Source: Caballeronia sp031450805
GTDB taxonomy: Bacteria > Pseudomonadota > Gammaproteobacteria > Burkholderiales > Burkholderiaceae
Length of the DNA: 64,000 nt
Assembly (NCBI RefSeq): GCF_031450805.1
Contig: NZ_JARTVY010000004.1
Span: forward strand, 496,001-560,000
Direction: 5' to 3'
The notes below the pieces were generated by a model. It was not told the DNA's origin and searched no databases. It saw only the letters and a program-made list of their open reading frames with translations. Below, in pieces: positions 31,991-41,598 of this stretch (the stretch's first letter is position 1; each line of letters begins with the position of its first letter). Made by a program: the position numbers and the translations under genes.

Positions 31991-33208
31991 TCAGAACACG
32001 CGTCCTTCGGTGAGATGCGTGGTCACGCCGTTGAGCTCGTAGTCGCCGATGACGCGCGACTTGTGCAGCAGCGGGTTGTGACTGAAGATCGTGCGCAGAT
32101 TGCGCCAGTGCCGGTCGAAGTTATGCGCGCGCGCCGTCGCCGACGCGCCGCCCGCCTCGAACATGCGCTCGGCTGCGTGGAGCGCCAGCTTGCTGACGAC
32201 GAGCTGCGTGCGCGCGGTGGCCAGCGCGCCTTCCAGCACGAGCGCATCGGCATCGGCGCTGCCGTTCCGGATGGCACGCGACGAGCGGTCCAGCACGCGT
32301 GCGTTGTCGCGCACCAGTGCATCGATCGCATGGCTGTGCGCCGACAACTCGCCGACCACCTGCTGAATGAAGCCGTCTTCCCGGGCCGACGGTGCGGCGC
32401 TGTGCAGCACCGGACGCCCGTGACGAAGCACGTAGCGCTTTGCATCGGCCACGACGTTGCGCACGATGCCCGCCGCCACCGCCACCAGATGCAACTGCCG
32501 CAGCGCGCCGCCGTGGCGTCCGGCGAGCGTCGTCAGCGTGCGCGGCGCGACTTCGTCGGCGCGCACGAGCAGGTCTTCGAACACGAGGCTGCCGCTCGCG
32601 GTCATGCGCTGTCCCATGCCGTCCCAGTCGTCGAGCACGTTCAGTCCTTCGCGCTGCGTCGGCACGATGGCGATGACCGGCGCGCCGTTTTCGTCCTGCA
32701 CGTTGAGACGCGCATAGTCGGAAAATGCCGTGCCCGTCGCGTAGTACTTGCGGCCGCTCAGGCGATAGTGGCCGCCGTCGCGCGTGAGCTGCGTCGTGAT
32801 TTCGCCGGGCCTCGACGTGCCCGCTTCCGTCGACGCGCCGCCGAAGACCGCACCGTCCGCCACGCGTCGGATCTGCAGTTCGTTGAACGGCGTGCGCGGC
32901 GACAGCAACAGCGCTTCAGTCTGGTCGAAGTGGATGCGCAACGCATGCGCGACGTTGCTCTCATGCGCGGCAAGCGTCGATATCACGTGAAAGACATCTT
33001 CGAGCGAACCGCCGAAGCCGCCCCACTCCTCCGGCAGACGCAGCTTGCCGAGCCCCGATTCGCGAAAGCGCGCGAACGCTTCGAACGGCAGCTCCCGACG
33101 CGCTTCGCGCGCCGCCGCTTCTTCTCCGATCGCGGCCGCGAGCGCGGGCAGCGCATCGAGCGCCTGCTGCAGGGCGGGTGAAGCCGAAGGGGTGTGATGT
33201 TCCGGCAT
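31991..33208 (-). CDS. Acyl-CoA dehydrogenase-like flavin oxidoreductase (SfnB/DszC type)
   Basis: A 405-residue protein with the acyl-CoA dehydrogenase fold. An N-terminal helical domain (AFARFRESGLGKLRLPEEWG), a central beta domain (GRKYYATGTAFSDYARL) and a C-terminal helical bundle ending HLTEGRVF are visible. Sequence style and neighbours match SfnB/DszC-type sulfur-acquisition monooxygenases rather than beta-oxidation enzymes. The ATG at 33208 has AAGGAAAAGAG upstream and is preferred over one at 33229. It lies between the ABC ATPase and the LLM monooxygenase, suggesting sequential oxidation of an imported sulfur compound. Confidence 0.88.
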   Translation of the reverse strand: MPEHHTPSASPALQQALDALPALAAAIGEEAAAREARRELPFEAFARFRESGLGKLRLPEEWGGFGGSLEDVFHVISTLAAHESNVAHALRIHFDQTEALLLSPRTPFNELQIRRVADGAVFGGASTEAGTSRPGEITTQLTRDGGHYRLSGRKYYATGTAFSDYARLNVQDENGAPVIAIVPTQREGLNVLDDWDGMGQRMTASGSLVFEDLLVRADEVAPRTLTTLAGRHGGALRQLHLVAVAAGIVRNVVADAKRYVLRHGRPVLHSAAPSAREDGFIQQVVGELSAHSHAIDALVRDNARVLDRSSRAIRNGSADADALVLEGALATARTQLVVSKLALHAAERMFEAGGASATARAHNFDRHWRNLRTIFSHNPLLHKSRVIGDYELNGVTTHLTEGRVF

Positions 33209-33232
33209 CTCTTTTCCTTGTCGAGTCATGTT

Positions 33233-34924
33233 TTATGCGGCTTGCGCGTCGAACCGGTTGACGGGAACCGCATCGAGCAGCGCGCGGGTGTAGGCATGCC
33301 GCGGTGCGCGCCAGATTTCGCGATGATCGCCGCTCTCGACGATCTTCCCGCCATGCATCACATGCACGCGATCCGCGATATAGCGCACGACCGACAGGTC
33401 ATGCGAAATGAAGAGATACGCGAGGCCGAGATCGCGCTTCAGTTCGACGAGCAGGTTCAGTATCTGCGCCTGGATGGAAACGTCGAGCGCCGACACCGGT
33501 TCGTCGCAGATCAGAAGGGCAGGCTCGAGAATCAGCGCTCGCGCAATGCCGATGCGCTGACGCTGGCCGCCGGAGAACTCGTGCGGGAATCGCCGCAGGG
33601 CGGCAGCCGGCAGTCCGACCCGATCGAGCATCGCGGCGGCGCGGGCGCGGCGTGCGTTCGTATCGGCGATACCGTTGACCGCGAGCACGGTCTCGAGAAT
33701 CTCGCCGACGCTGCGGCGCGGATTGAGCGATGCATACGGGTCCTGAAACACCATCTGCACGTGTCGCCGCAACGGGCGCAATGCGCGTTCCGAAAGCGGT
33801 GCGATATCGTCGCCATCGAGCAGGATCGATCCGCTCATGGAAGGCACGAGACGCATGATCGCCTTCGAGAGCGTCGACTTTCCGCATCCGGATTCGCCGA
33901 CGAGACCGACCGTTTCGCCACGCGCGATATCGAACGAGACACCATCGACGGCGCGCAGCGCGCCCTTGCCGTGCCGATGCGCGTAGTCCACTCGCAGGTC
34001 TCTCACCGACAGCAGCGGCGCGGCGCTGGTCTCATGCGCAGTCGATACGTCCGCACGCGGCGCGAGCGGTATCACGTTGAACGCGGTCGCGCCGTCATCG
34101 GTCGATGCGTGGCGGATCTCGGGAAGCTTCCAGTCGCGATAGTGAAGGTCCGTCGCCACGTTCAGCGATGTGCCGAGCAAGCCGCGCGTGTACGCATGCC
34201 GCGGCTCGGTGAAGAGGCGTGCGACGGGCGCTTCCTCGACCTTCTCGCCGGCGAGCATCACCGCGACGCGATCCGCGTGTTGCGCGACCACGCCGAGGTC
34301 GTGCGTGATGAGCATCAGCGACATGGACAATTCGCGCTTCAGCTCATCGAGCAGTTCGAGGATGCGCGCCTGAATGGTCACATCGAGCGCGGTGGTCGGT
34401 TCGTCGGCGATCAGCAGGCGCGGACGGCACGCGGCTGCCATCGCGATCATCACGCGCTGCCGCTGCCCGCCCGACAACTCGTGCGGATAATCGGCCGCAC
34501 GCCGATGCGGCTGCGGAATATGCACGAGATCGAGCAGTTCGACCGCGCGCCGCTGCGCCGCCGGTTTCGACAGCGATTCGTGTTGACGCAAGGTTTCCAC
34601 GATCTGCGCGCCCACCGGCAGGACCGGATTGAGCGATGTCATCGGCTCCTGAAAGATCATCGATATCTGACTGCCGCGCAATGCACGCATGTCGCGCGGC
34701 GGGAGCGTCAGCAGTTCGCGTCCGTCGAAACGGATGCTGCCGCTCACACGCCCCGGCTCGGGCAAGAGGCGCATCAGCGAGAGCGCCGTCGCTGATTTGC
34801 CGCAGCCGGATTCGCCGACGAGGGCGAGCGTCTCGCCTTCCGCGATATTGAAGTCGATGCCTCGCACGGCGCGATGCGCACCGAAACTCACGCGCAGATC
34901 GCGCACTTCGAGAAGATGGGCCAC
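33233..34924 (-). CDS. Fused dual-ATPase of a peptide/opine-type ABC importer
   Basis: A 563-residue protein containing two complete ABC ATPase halves, as in GsiA/YejF. Each has Walker A GESGCGKS, a signature (LSGGQRQRV and FSGGQRQRI) and Walker B with a D-loop (LLIADEPTTALD and LLICDEPVSALD). It replaces the separate DppD and DppF subunits. Translation starts at a GTG at 34924, supported by GGAACCGAAC upstream; no ATG is suitable nearby. It follows the DppC-like permease by 24 bases. The attached monooxygenases suggest the cargo is an organosulfur or similar small molecule rather than a peptide. Confidence 0.94.
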   Translation of the reverse strand: MAHLLEVRDLRVSFGAHRAVRGIDFNIAEGETLALVGESGCGKSATALSLMRLLPEPGRVSGSIRFDGRELLTLPPRDMRALRGSQISMIFQEPMTSLNPVLPVGAQIVETLRQHESLSKPAAQRRAVELLDLVHIPQPHRRAADYPHELSGGQRQRVMIAMAAACRPRLLIADEPTTALDVTIQARILELLDELKRELSMSLMLITHDLGVVAQHADRVAVMLAGEKVEEAPVARLFTEPRHAYTRGLLGTSLNVATDLHYRDWKLPEIRHASTDDGATAFNVIPLAPRADVSTAHETSAAPLLSVRDLRVDYAHRHGKGALRAVDGVSFDIARGETVGLVGESGCGKSTLSKAIMRLVPSMSGSILLDGDDIAPLSERALRPLRRHVQMVFQDPYASLNPRRSVGEILETVLAVNGIADTNARRARAAAMLDRVGLPAAALRRFPHEFSGGQRQRIGIARALILEPALLICDEPVSALDVSIQAQILNLLVELKRDLGLAYLFISHDLSVVRYIADRVHVMHGGKIVESGDHREIWRAPRHAYTRALLDAVPVNRFDAQAA

Positions 34925-34948
34925 GTTCGGTTCCGGTGATTCAGTGAT

Positions 34949-35926
34949 TCACGCGCGTTCACGCAAGCGCGGATTGAGGGCGTCGTTGAGTCCGTCGCCG
35001 AGCAGGTTGAGCGCGAGCACGGCGAGCACGATGGCCGCGCCGGGGATCGCCGTTAGGTACCAGGCGGTGCGCAATGCATCGCGGCCCGCGCCGATCATGC
35101 CGCCCCATGTGACGACGTTCGGATCGCCCATGCCGAGAAACGACAGCGACGATTCGATGAGGATGGCGCTCGCCACCATCACCGATGCGGTGACGATCAC
35201 CGGCGGCAACGCATTCGGCAGGATTTCGCCGAAGATGATGCGCGCGTTCGAAAAGCCCTGACTGCGCGCGGCCAGAACGAAGTCGGCCTGTCGCAGCGCG
35301 CGGAACTCGGCGCGCACGATGCGCGCGACCGTCGGCCACGATGCGATGCCGATGGCGAGCGCGATGATCGTCACGCTCGGCCGCCCGATCGCCACGATGA
35401 CGATCACGAGCAGGAACGACGGCACCGTCTGGAAGATTTCGGTGATCCGCACGAGCACGTCGTCGAGCACGCCGCCGAAGTAGCCGCCGGCCGCGCCGAC
35501 GAGCGTGCCGATCAGGAGGCCGATCGCCGCCGCCGATGCCCCGATCAGCAGCGAGACGCGCGTGCCGTGCGCGATGCCTGCGGCGACATCGCGGCCGAGC
35601 GAATCGGTGCCGAAGCGATACGCCGGATCGCTGCCCGGCCATTCGAACGGCGCCGCGACCATGTCGAGCGGATCGCCGGGAAAGAGATGCGGCGCGGCAA
35701 TCGCGAGCACGGCGAACGCGGCCAGCAGCAGCACGCCGGCAAGCGCGGACGGGTTACGCAGCAACCCTCGCCAGACACCGCGCGATGCGCGCGCAGATGG
35801 CGCCGTTCGTGCGCGCCGCATGCCGAACAGCGTGCCTGCAAGCTGATTGCGCCAGGCCGAGCCGTTGCGGGCGGAAGCTGGGAGGTCAGTGGAATCGGAA
35901 GCCATACGTCGTCGATAAAAAGTCAT
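34949..35926 (-). CDS. Peptide-type ABC importer permease (DppC-like)
   Basis: A 325-residue permease with an N-terminal cytosolic extension, a first helix (ALAGVLLLAAFAVLAIA), a periplasmic FGTDSLGRDV segment typical of DppC/OppC and the EAA-like loop AARSQGFSNARIIFGEILPN. It pairs with the upstream DppB-like permease. The start at 35926 overlaps that gene's stop as ATGA; an internal ATG at 35905 would shorten it by seven residues. Third gene of the operon. Confidence 0.92.
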   Translation of the reverse strand: MTFYRRRMASDSTDLPASARNGSAWRNQLAGTLFGMRRARTAPSARASRGVWRGLLRNPSALAGVLLLAAFAVLAIAAPHLFPGDPLDMVAAPFEWPGSDPAYRFGTDSLGRDVAAGIAHGTRVSLLIGASAAAIGLLIGTLVGAAGGYFGGVLDDVLVRITEIFQTVPSFLLVIVIVAIGRPSVTIIALAIGIASWPTVARIVRAEFRALRQADFVLAARSQGFSNARIIFGEILPNALPPVIVTASVMVASAILIESSLSFLGMGDPNVVTWGGMIGAGRDALRTAWYLTAIPGAAIVLAVLALNLLGDGLNDALNPRLRERA

Positions 35927-36903
35927 GCGATGCGCGGATCGAGCCACGCCTGAAACAGATCGACCAGCACATTGGCGACGATCACGAGAAACGACGAAAG
36001 CAGCAGCACGCCGAGCAGCACGCTGAAATCGCGAGCCATCACCGCATCGAGCGCAAGCCGGCCGAGGCCCGGCCAGCTGAACACGGTCTCGGTCACGGCC
36101 GCGCCGCCGAGCAAGGTGCCGAAGTGGATGCCGATCATCGTCGTGAGCGGCATGAGCGCATTGCGCAACACATGACGCAGCGACACCCGCAACGGATGCA
36201 GCCCCTTCGCATGCGCGGTGCGCGCGAAGTCCTGACGCTGCACTTCGAGCATCGCGGCACGCGTGAGACGCGCGTAGATCGCGACGAAGAAGGTCGCCAA
36301 CGTGGTCGCGGGAAGCAGCACGTGCTTCGCGACATCGACGACATGCCCTATCCCATGCAGTTGCGCGCCGACGGTCACATCGCCGCCGCTCGGCAGCCAC
36401 CCGAGGCGCACCGAAAAGAGAACGATGGCAAGCAGGCCGATCCAGAACCCCGGCGTCGAATACAGCAACAGCGCAAGCACCGACAGCACGCGATCGGGCC
36501 ACTTGCCCGCCCAGTGCGCCATGATCGCGCCGAGCACGATGCCCGCGACGATCGCCATGCCGAGCGCCGTGCCCATCAGGATGAGCGTGTTCGGCAGCCG
36601 CGCCAGGATGAGCTGCATCACAGGCGCGTCGTAACGCGGCGAGTAGCCGAGACTGCCGTGAGCAAGGTGTGAGAGATACGACCACAACTGATGCAGCACC
36701 GGCTGATCGAGACCGAACTTCACGCGCAACGCCTGCAGCGTCTCCGCGGTCGCCGAGCCGGACTCGCCGGCGATGACATCGGCTGCATCGCCGGGCATCA
36801 GCTTCAGCAGAAGGAAGTTGAGAATCACGATGGCGAGCATCGCGGGCACCGCCTGCCATGCCGTGCGGCGCGCGATTGCGCGAAGGCGCGTGCGTCGGTT
36901 CAT
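35923..36903 (-). CDS. Peptide-type ABC importer permease (DppB-like)
   Basis: A 326-residue permease. Its N-terminal helix (AVPAMLAIVILNFLLLKLMP), the GDAADVIAG region, FGLDQPVLHQLWSYL and the coupling loop AHAKGLHPLRVSLRHVLRN are typical of DppB/GsiC. The ATG at 36903 has GAGG upstream at good spacing; a start at 36930 would reach into the upstream gene. Second gene of the operon, 11 bases after the binding-protein stop. Confidence 0.93.
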   Translation of the reverse strand: MNRRTRLRAIARRTAWQAVPAMLAIVILNFLLLKLMPGDAADVIAGESGSATAETLQALRVKFGLDQPVLHQLWSYLSHLAHGSLGYSPRYDAPVMQLILARLPNTLILMGTALGMAIVAGIVLGAIMAHWAGKWPDRVLSVLALLLYSTPGFWIGLLAIVLFSVRLGWLPSGGDVTVGAQLHGIGHVVDVAKHVLLPATTLATFFVAIYARLTRAAMLEVQRQDFARTAHAKGLHPLRVSLRHVLRNALMPLTTMIGIHFGTLLGGAAVTETVFSWPGLGRLALDAVMARDFSVLLGVLLLSSFLVIVANVLVDLFQAWLDPRIA

Positions 36904-36914
36904 GTCGCGTGTCC

Positions 36915-38519
36915 TCAGGCGCTCAGCCACACATTGGCGAGATTGCCCTCGAGCCCTTGCGCGGACACGGTATGGTCATGCACGCGGCGGTTGGCGAGTG
37001 TGACCATACGCGGCGCGATCAGATTGAGGATCGGCAAATCGCGATACACGATCTGCTGAAACTGCTGATACAACGCGACACGCTTCGCTTCGTCCGTTTC
37101 GACGGATGCCGATTCGAGCAACGCATCCACTTGCGGATTGCTGTAGTGCGGCGCATTCGAGAACGGCACGCCGGGGCGGATGTTCTTCGACCAGTAAAGC
37201 CGCTGCACGCCCACGCTCGGATCGAAAAGCGTGTTCACCCCGATGCTCGTGAAGTCGAACTGCCGGTCCGCATACACGCGCTTCAGAAACGACGGCAAGT
37301 CCTGCGAGCGCACCGTCACGTCGATGCCCACGCGCGCAAGCGCGGACTTCACGTAATCCGCCTGCCGCCGGTACATGTCGCCATACGGGAGATAGTCGTG
37401 CGTGAGCTGAAAGCGCGGGCCGCCGTCTTTGCGCGGATAACCCGCCGCGTCCAGCAGTTTCTCGGCGGTCGCGGTGTCGAACGCATAAGGGGTGAGCTTC
37501 GCGTCGTGATACGGCGAGGCGGGCGTGATCGGCGTCGGCGACAGATCCGCGTATCCGTAGGCGATCGTCTTCTGCACGATCTGCGGATTCACTGCGTGGG
37601 CGATGGCCTGCCGCACGCGCAGGTCTTTCAGGATCGGATGCGCGAGGTTGAAATCGATCTCGCCTTGCGGCTGCAGGAAGCGATAGCCGCGCGTTTCCAC
37701 CGCGAGCTGCGGCAATTGCGTGAGGCGCGGCAAATCCGACAGCGGCACCGGGTTTTCGCCGCCGAGATCGAGCGAACCCGTTTCGAAGGCGGCCGAACGC
37801 GCGGCGGCATCCGGAATGACCTTGAGGACGAGCGAATCGATGTACGGCTTGCCCGCATCCCAGTAGTCCGGGTTGCGCTCATAGATGATATTCGCGCCGC
37901 GCGTCCACGACTTGAAGCGGAAGGGCCCGGTCCCGATGGGCGCGTTGTTATGCGGATTCGTCAGCGGATCGCCGGACGCGTAAAGATGCTTCGGCACGAT
38001 CGGCGATTCCCCCGCCGACAGCGCCTTCAGCAGATAAGGCGCGGGCTTCGACAGTTCGATGACCGCAGTCCGGGCGTCGGGCGTTGAGATGCGCGTCACG
38101 TTGGCGAAGGTGCTGCGGCCGCGCGGATGAATGGACTTCAGCAGATCGATGGAGAAGGCGACATCCGCCGACGTGAACGGCTGGCCATCGTGCCACTTGA
38201 CGTTCTCTCGCAGCGTGAATGTGTATTTGAGACCATCGGGACTTACGTTCCAAGCGGTGGCGAGTTGCGGCCGGGGTTTGAGATCGAAGTCGTAGGCGAG
38301 CAGCCCTTCGATGACTTTCGAGCTTGCGACAAGTGCCGGTCCGGTCGTCTGGAAGATCGAAACCAGCACGGGCGGCTCGGGATTGATCAGCATGTTGAGC
38401 GTGCCGCCGCGTTTGGGCGCCGCGCCCTGATTCTGTGCGAATGCCAGCGAAGACAGACCCGTCGATGCGATGGCCGCACCGGATGTAATCAGGAAGTCAC
38501 GTCGATTGAAGCCTGCCAT
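36915..38519 (-). CDS. Family 5 extracellular solute-binding protein
   Basis: A 534-residue binding protein of the DppA/OppA/NikA family. The N-terminus (NRRDFLITSGAAIASTGLSS) looks like a twin-arginine signal with cleavage after LAFA. Family landmarks include WNVSPDGLKYTFTLRENVKW, HDGQPFTSADV and NAPIGTGPFRFKSW. It delivers an unknown substrate to the DppBC-like permease. The ATG at 38519 has AAGGAACGG upstream. It is the first gene of the leftward operon, so the promoter lies in 38520-38683. Binding proteins of this kind next to SfnB/DszA-type oxygenases suggest a sulfur compound. Confidence 0.93.
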   Translation of the reverse strand: MAGFNRRDFLITSGAAIASTGLSSLAFAQNQGAAPKRGGTLNMLINPEPPVLVSIFQTTGPALVASSKVIEGLLAYDFDLKPRPQLATAWNVSPDGLKYTFTLRENVKWHDGQPFTSADVAFSIDLLKSIHPRGRSTFANVTRISTPDARTAVIELSKPAPYLLKALSAGESPIVPKHLYASGDPLTNPHNNAPIGTGPFRFKSWTRGANIIYERNPDYWDAGKPYIDSLVLKVIPDAAARSAAFETGSLDLGGENPVPLSDLPRLTQLPQLAVETRGYRFLQPQGEIDFNLAHPILKDLRVRQAIAHAVNPQIVQKTIAYGYADLSPTPITPASPYHDAKLTPYAFDTATAEKLLDAAGYPRKDGGPRFQLTHDYLPYGDMYRRQADYVKSALARVGIDVTVRSQDLPSFLKRVYADRQFDFTSIGVNTLFDPSVGVQRLYWSKNIRPGVPFSNAPHYSNPQVDALLESASVETDEAKRVALYQQFQQIVYRDLPILNLIAPRMVTLANRRVHDHTVSAQGLEGNLANVWLSA

Positions 38520-38683
38520 GTAATGCCGTTCCTTTGCGTGTCGTTGAGCGTCCGGTTTGCCGTTGCGCGTGCAGAACGTGCTGCTGCCGCAGCGCTTACG
38601 GTAAAACGGACCGCCTGCCAAAGGAACGAATGCTTATGCATAACTAAAGCGCGCGTCATCGAATAAGCTAGTGCGGCGAATCG

Positions 38684-39286
38684 CTATGCGAGCGTAAGCA
38701 CGAAACCGAACCGCGCCGTCTTTCGCCCGCCCTCCTCGCCGGTGGCGACCAGCAGCCTTCGATCGAACAGCGCATCCCGCGCATTGCCCGGCTCATCCGG
38801 AAAGTACAGTTGCGTGGTGAGCATCGCCCCGCCGGGCGGCTGCACGTTCACATGAAAGTGCCGCGTGCGCCCCGGATACAACCCCGGCACGATCGTCTCC
38901 AGCCGATACCGCCCCTCGCCATCCGCGAACTGATGCCCCCGCAGCCGAAAACCGTCGACGTCGTATTCGCCGGTATCGTCGGCATGCCAGAAATCGAGCA
39001 GCGCGCCCGCCACCGGCCTGCATTGCGACGACCACACGCGGCCGCTCAATACGACCTTCGTCCCGTCGATGCCCGGTTCCAGTAGCGATGTCCGTTGCGG
39101 GGAGCGCGGCAGGAAGAACGGGCCCGCCGTCTGCCGCCGCGTCGGCGCGTCTCCGTCGCGGCAGGCGGGCGTCGCAGCGAGCGCCGTCCTTGCATCGCCG
39201 AAAGCCATCATCAATAGCGCGGACGGCACGACACGCGACTCCAGCAAGAACCTGCGCCGCCCCTGACTCACGAATCGTTTCGACAT
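38684..39286 (-). CDS. Exported intradiol ring-cleavage dioxygenase-like protein
   Basis: A 200-residue protein with a twin-arginine-type N-terminus (GRRRFLLESRVVPSALLMM, cleavage near ALAA), then an intradiol dioxygenase core. The Fe(III) ligands can be placed as tyrosines in TGEYD and PGLYPGR and histidines in RHFHVNV. It is shorter than cytosolic catechol dioxygenases, lacking their N-terminal dimerisation helices, as in the extracellular intradiol group. It may cleave plant- or lignin-derived catechols outside the cytosol. The ATG at 39286 follows GAGGGG. It is 12 bases downstream of the YbdK-type gene and probably cotranscribed with it. Confidence 0.88.
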   Translation of the reverse strand: MSKRFVSQGRRRFLLESRVVPSALLMMAFGDARTALAATPACRDGDAPTRRQTAGPFFLPRSPQRTSLLEPGIDGTKVVLSGRVWSSQCRPVAGALLDFWHADDTGEYDVDGFRLRGHQFADGEGRYRLETIVPGLYPGRTRHFHVNVQPPGGAMLTTQLYFPDEPGNARDALFDRRLLVATGEEGGRKTARFGFVLTLA

Positions 39287-39298
39287 CGAAGACGCCCC

Positions 39299-40426
39299 TC
39301 ACTGTCTCGTTTGCGCGCCACGCCATATCCGGCACTCCTGACGGACGACCTCATGCAACGACCGATGCGCGCCGTAGACACGCCGCAGCCACGTCGCATC
39401 GCTCTGGCCATCGGTCACGGCGCGCCGGATTTCATCGAGGCCCTCTTCCGCGCCGAGCGCACGCCCATGCGGCGCGATCGCGTCGAGCGTGGCAAGGATG
39501 TCGTCGCGAATGAGGCCGCTTTGCCCGGTCTCCGGATTCACGCAGGCGCCCTCCAGCCCGAAGCGGCAGGCCATGAACCGGTTCGTCCGATACACCTCGT
39601 AATCGCGTTCGGTGAGACGCAGCGGCTCGTCGACGAGGACATATCGCGCGAGCGCCTGTATGTACGCGGCAATCGCGGCGGCCCATTCGACCCGCAGCGG
39701 CGTATCCATCACGCGCACTTCGATCGTCCCGTAGCCGGGGCTCGGACGAATGTCCCAGTAGAAATCCTTGAGGCTTTTCACGAGGCCCGTCTTCGTCATG
39801 CGGTCGAAGTACTGTTCGAACTCGGACCACTTGGTGACGAACGGCGCCTGCCCCGACAACGGAAACGGCGCGACGGAATTCAGTCGCGCGCACTGGAACC
39901 GCGTGTCGCTGCCCTGCACGAACGGAGAAGAAGCCGCCAGCGCGATGAAGTGCGGGACATAGCGCGACAGCGAATGCAACAGCACGAGCGCCGAGTCGGC
40001 ATCGGCGCAGCCCACATGCACGTGCTGGCCGAAAATCGTGAACTGTTGATAGAGCGCGCCGTACAGGCCCATCAGATATTCGGAACGCGCACGCCCGTCC
40101 GAACGCTGGTCGTACCAGTTCTGAAAGAAGTTCGTGCCGCCGCCGCATACGCCGACGTTCAGAAAGTCGGCCGCGCGAACCAGGGTATCGCGAAGGCCCA
40201 GCAGTTCGCTTCGCGCCTGCTCGAAGTTGCGGCAAATACCGGTCGACAGCTCGATCATCCCTTCCGTCGTTTCGGGATTGATCGCGCCCGCGAAAGTCTC
40301 CGCGCGTACGCGGTTCAGCAGTTCCGTCGTCGCCTTCGTCAGGTTGTAGTCGTGCGTGTTGACGAGTTGAACCTCGAGTTCGACGCCGATCGTGAACCAG
40401 TCCGAGGAGGCGAAAGGCTGCAGCAT
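39299..40426 (-). CDS. YbdK family carboxylate-amine ligase (GCS2)
   Basis: A 375-residue glutamate-cysteine-ligase-like enzyme of the GCS2/YbdK family. The landmarks are FTIGVELEVQLVN near the start, GMIELSTGICRN, QHVHVGCADAD and the C-terminal GTIEVRVMDTPLRVEW. YbdK has weak gamma-glutamyl-cysteine ligase activity in vitro and its physiological product is unknown. It is a soluble ATP-dependent enzyme and the first gene of a leftward pair with the intradiol dioxygenase. A LysR gene reads away from it across a 165-base gap. Confidence 0.92.
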   Translation of the reverse strand: MLQPFASSDWFTIGVELEVQLVNTHDYNLTKATTELLNRVRAETFAGAINPETTEGMIELSTGICRNFEQARSELLGLRDTLVRAADFLNVGVCGGGTNFFQNWYDQRSDGRARSEYLMGLYGALYQQFTIFGQHVHVGCADADSALVLLHSLSRYVPHFIALAASSPFVQGSDTRFQCARLNSVAPFPLSGQAPFVTKWSEFEQYFDRMTKTGLVKSLKDFYWDIRPSPGYGTIEVRVMDTPLRVEWAAAIAAYIQALARYVLVDEPLRLTERDYEVYRTNRFMACRFGLEGACVNPETGQSGLIRDDILATLDAIAPHGRALGAEEGLDEIRRAVTDGQSDATWLRRVYGAHRSLHEVVRQECRIWRGAQTRQ

Positions 40427-40591
40427 GACGTGTCCTGTTGAACGGGGACGAAGGCGGTACGCGGTGCCTTTGATTCTAGGCGTCGCCTTTCAGTTTGCTA
40501 AGGCCGATGTTGCAAACGCACGGAGCATCGTCTGGCACGAGGCACAGCGGTACGATAGCGTCACCGTCCCTCGCCGGAAAAAAGCACGCTC

Positions 40592-41494
40592 ATGCCTCAG
40601 CGCCTGCCTCCGCTCAACGCCCTGCGCCTCTTCGAAGCGGCGGCGCGGCACAACAGTTTCAAGCTCGCCGCCGCCGAACTGAACCTGACGCCGGGCGCGG
40701 TGAGCCACGGCATCGGCGCGCTGGAGGAGATGCTCGGCGTCGAACTGTTCGTGCGGGAAGCGCGCGGCCTGTCGCTGAGCGCGGCGGGCGAGCTGTATCT
40801 GCCGTATATCGCGGAAGCGTTCGGGCTGATCGCCATCGGCACGCAATCGCTGCCGGGCCGGCGCAAGCGCCGCTCCGTCTCCGTTACCTGCGCGCCGACG
40901 CTCGCCGCGCGCTGGCTCGTCCCGCGTCTCGCGGACTTTCGCACGCGCTGGCCGAACGTCGATGTCAGCGTGGACACGTCCCGCCGCCAGGCCGGCTTTC
41001 CCGTCGACGGTTTCGATTTCGGCCTGCGCCTGAGCCGCGGCCCGGTGGACGGCGCATCGTGGCTGCGTCTCTTCGGCGAGCGGCTCGTGCCGGTGTGCAG
41101 CCCCGGCTATCGCGCGATGCTGACGGGCGGCGCGGTCATGCCCGATCTCTCGCGCGCCACGCTGATTCACGTCGATACCGCGAGCCAGGACTGGCAGGCA
41201 TGGATGGACGGGGCGGGCATCGACGGGCTCGACGTGCAAGGCGGGCTGCGCTTCGATACCGTGCAGCTCGCATTCGATGCCGCCGCCGCGGGTCTCGGCG
41301 TCGCAATGGGCAGACGGCCGCTCGTCGACCGCGAGCTTGCGGACGGCGCGCTCGTCGAGGCAAGCGGGACGACGATCGAAACGCAGACCGCATACTGGCT
41401 ATGCGAAGCGCCGCAGAGCAGCGAACGGGCGGAGCGGGCCGCGTTTCGAAACTGGCTGATCGAGCAGGCCACGGACTTCGCCGGGCGTCTTTGA
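40592..41494 (+). CDS. LysR family regulator, GcvA-like
   Basis: A 300-residue LysR regulator with an N-terminal helix-turn-helix (PLNALRLFEAAARHNSFKLA, then TPGAVSHGIGALEEMLG) and a substrate-binding domain including the GcvA-type APTLAARWLVPRLADF. It is divergent from the YbdK-type gene and followed by an MFS carrier after 104 bases, so either could be its target. The ATG at 40592 is weakly supported by an upstream GGAAAAAAG stretch. Confidence 0.92.
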   Translation: MPQRLPPLNALRLFEAAARHNSFKLAAAELNLTPGAVSHGIGALEEMLGVELFVREARGLSLSAAGELYLPYIAEAFGLIAIGTQSLPGRRKRRSVSVTCAPTLAARWLVPRLADFRTRWPNVDVSVDTSRRQAGFPVDGFDFGLRLSRGPVDGASWLRLFGERLVPVCSPGYRAMLTGGAVMPDLSRATLIHVDTASQDWQAWMDGAGIDGLDVQGGLRFDTVQLAFDAAAAGLGVAMGRRPLVDRELADGALVEASGTTIETQTAYWLCEAPQSSERAERAAFRNWLIEQATDFAGRL

Positions 41495-41598
41495 GCGCGC
41501 GCGACGACGGTTGAACCGCGCTCATCCGTCAACGAAAACTTTTCGTTTGTCAGCGCGCTCGCTCGCCTGCGACGATGGCCGCAAGGAGGAACGCGATC

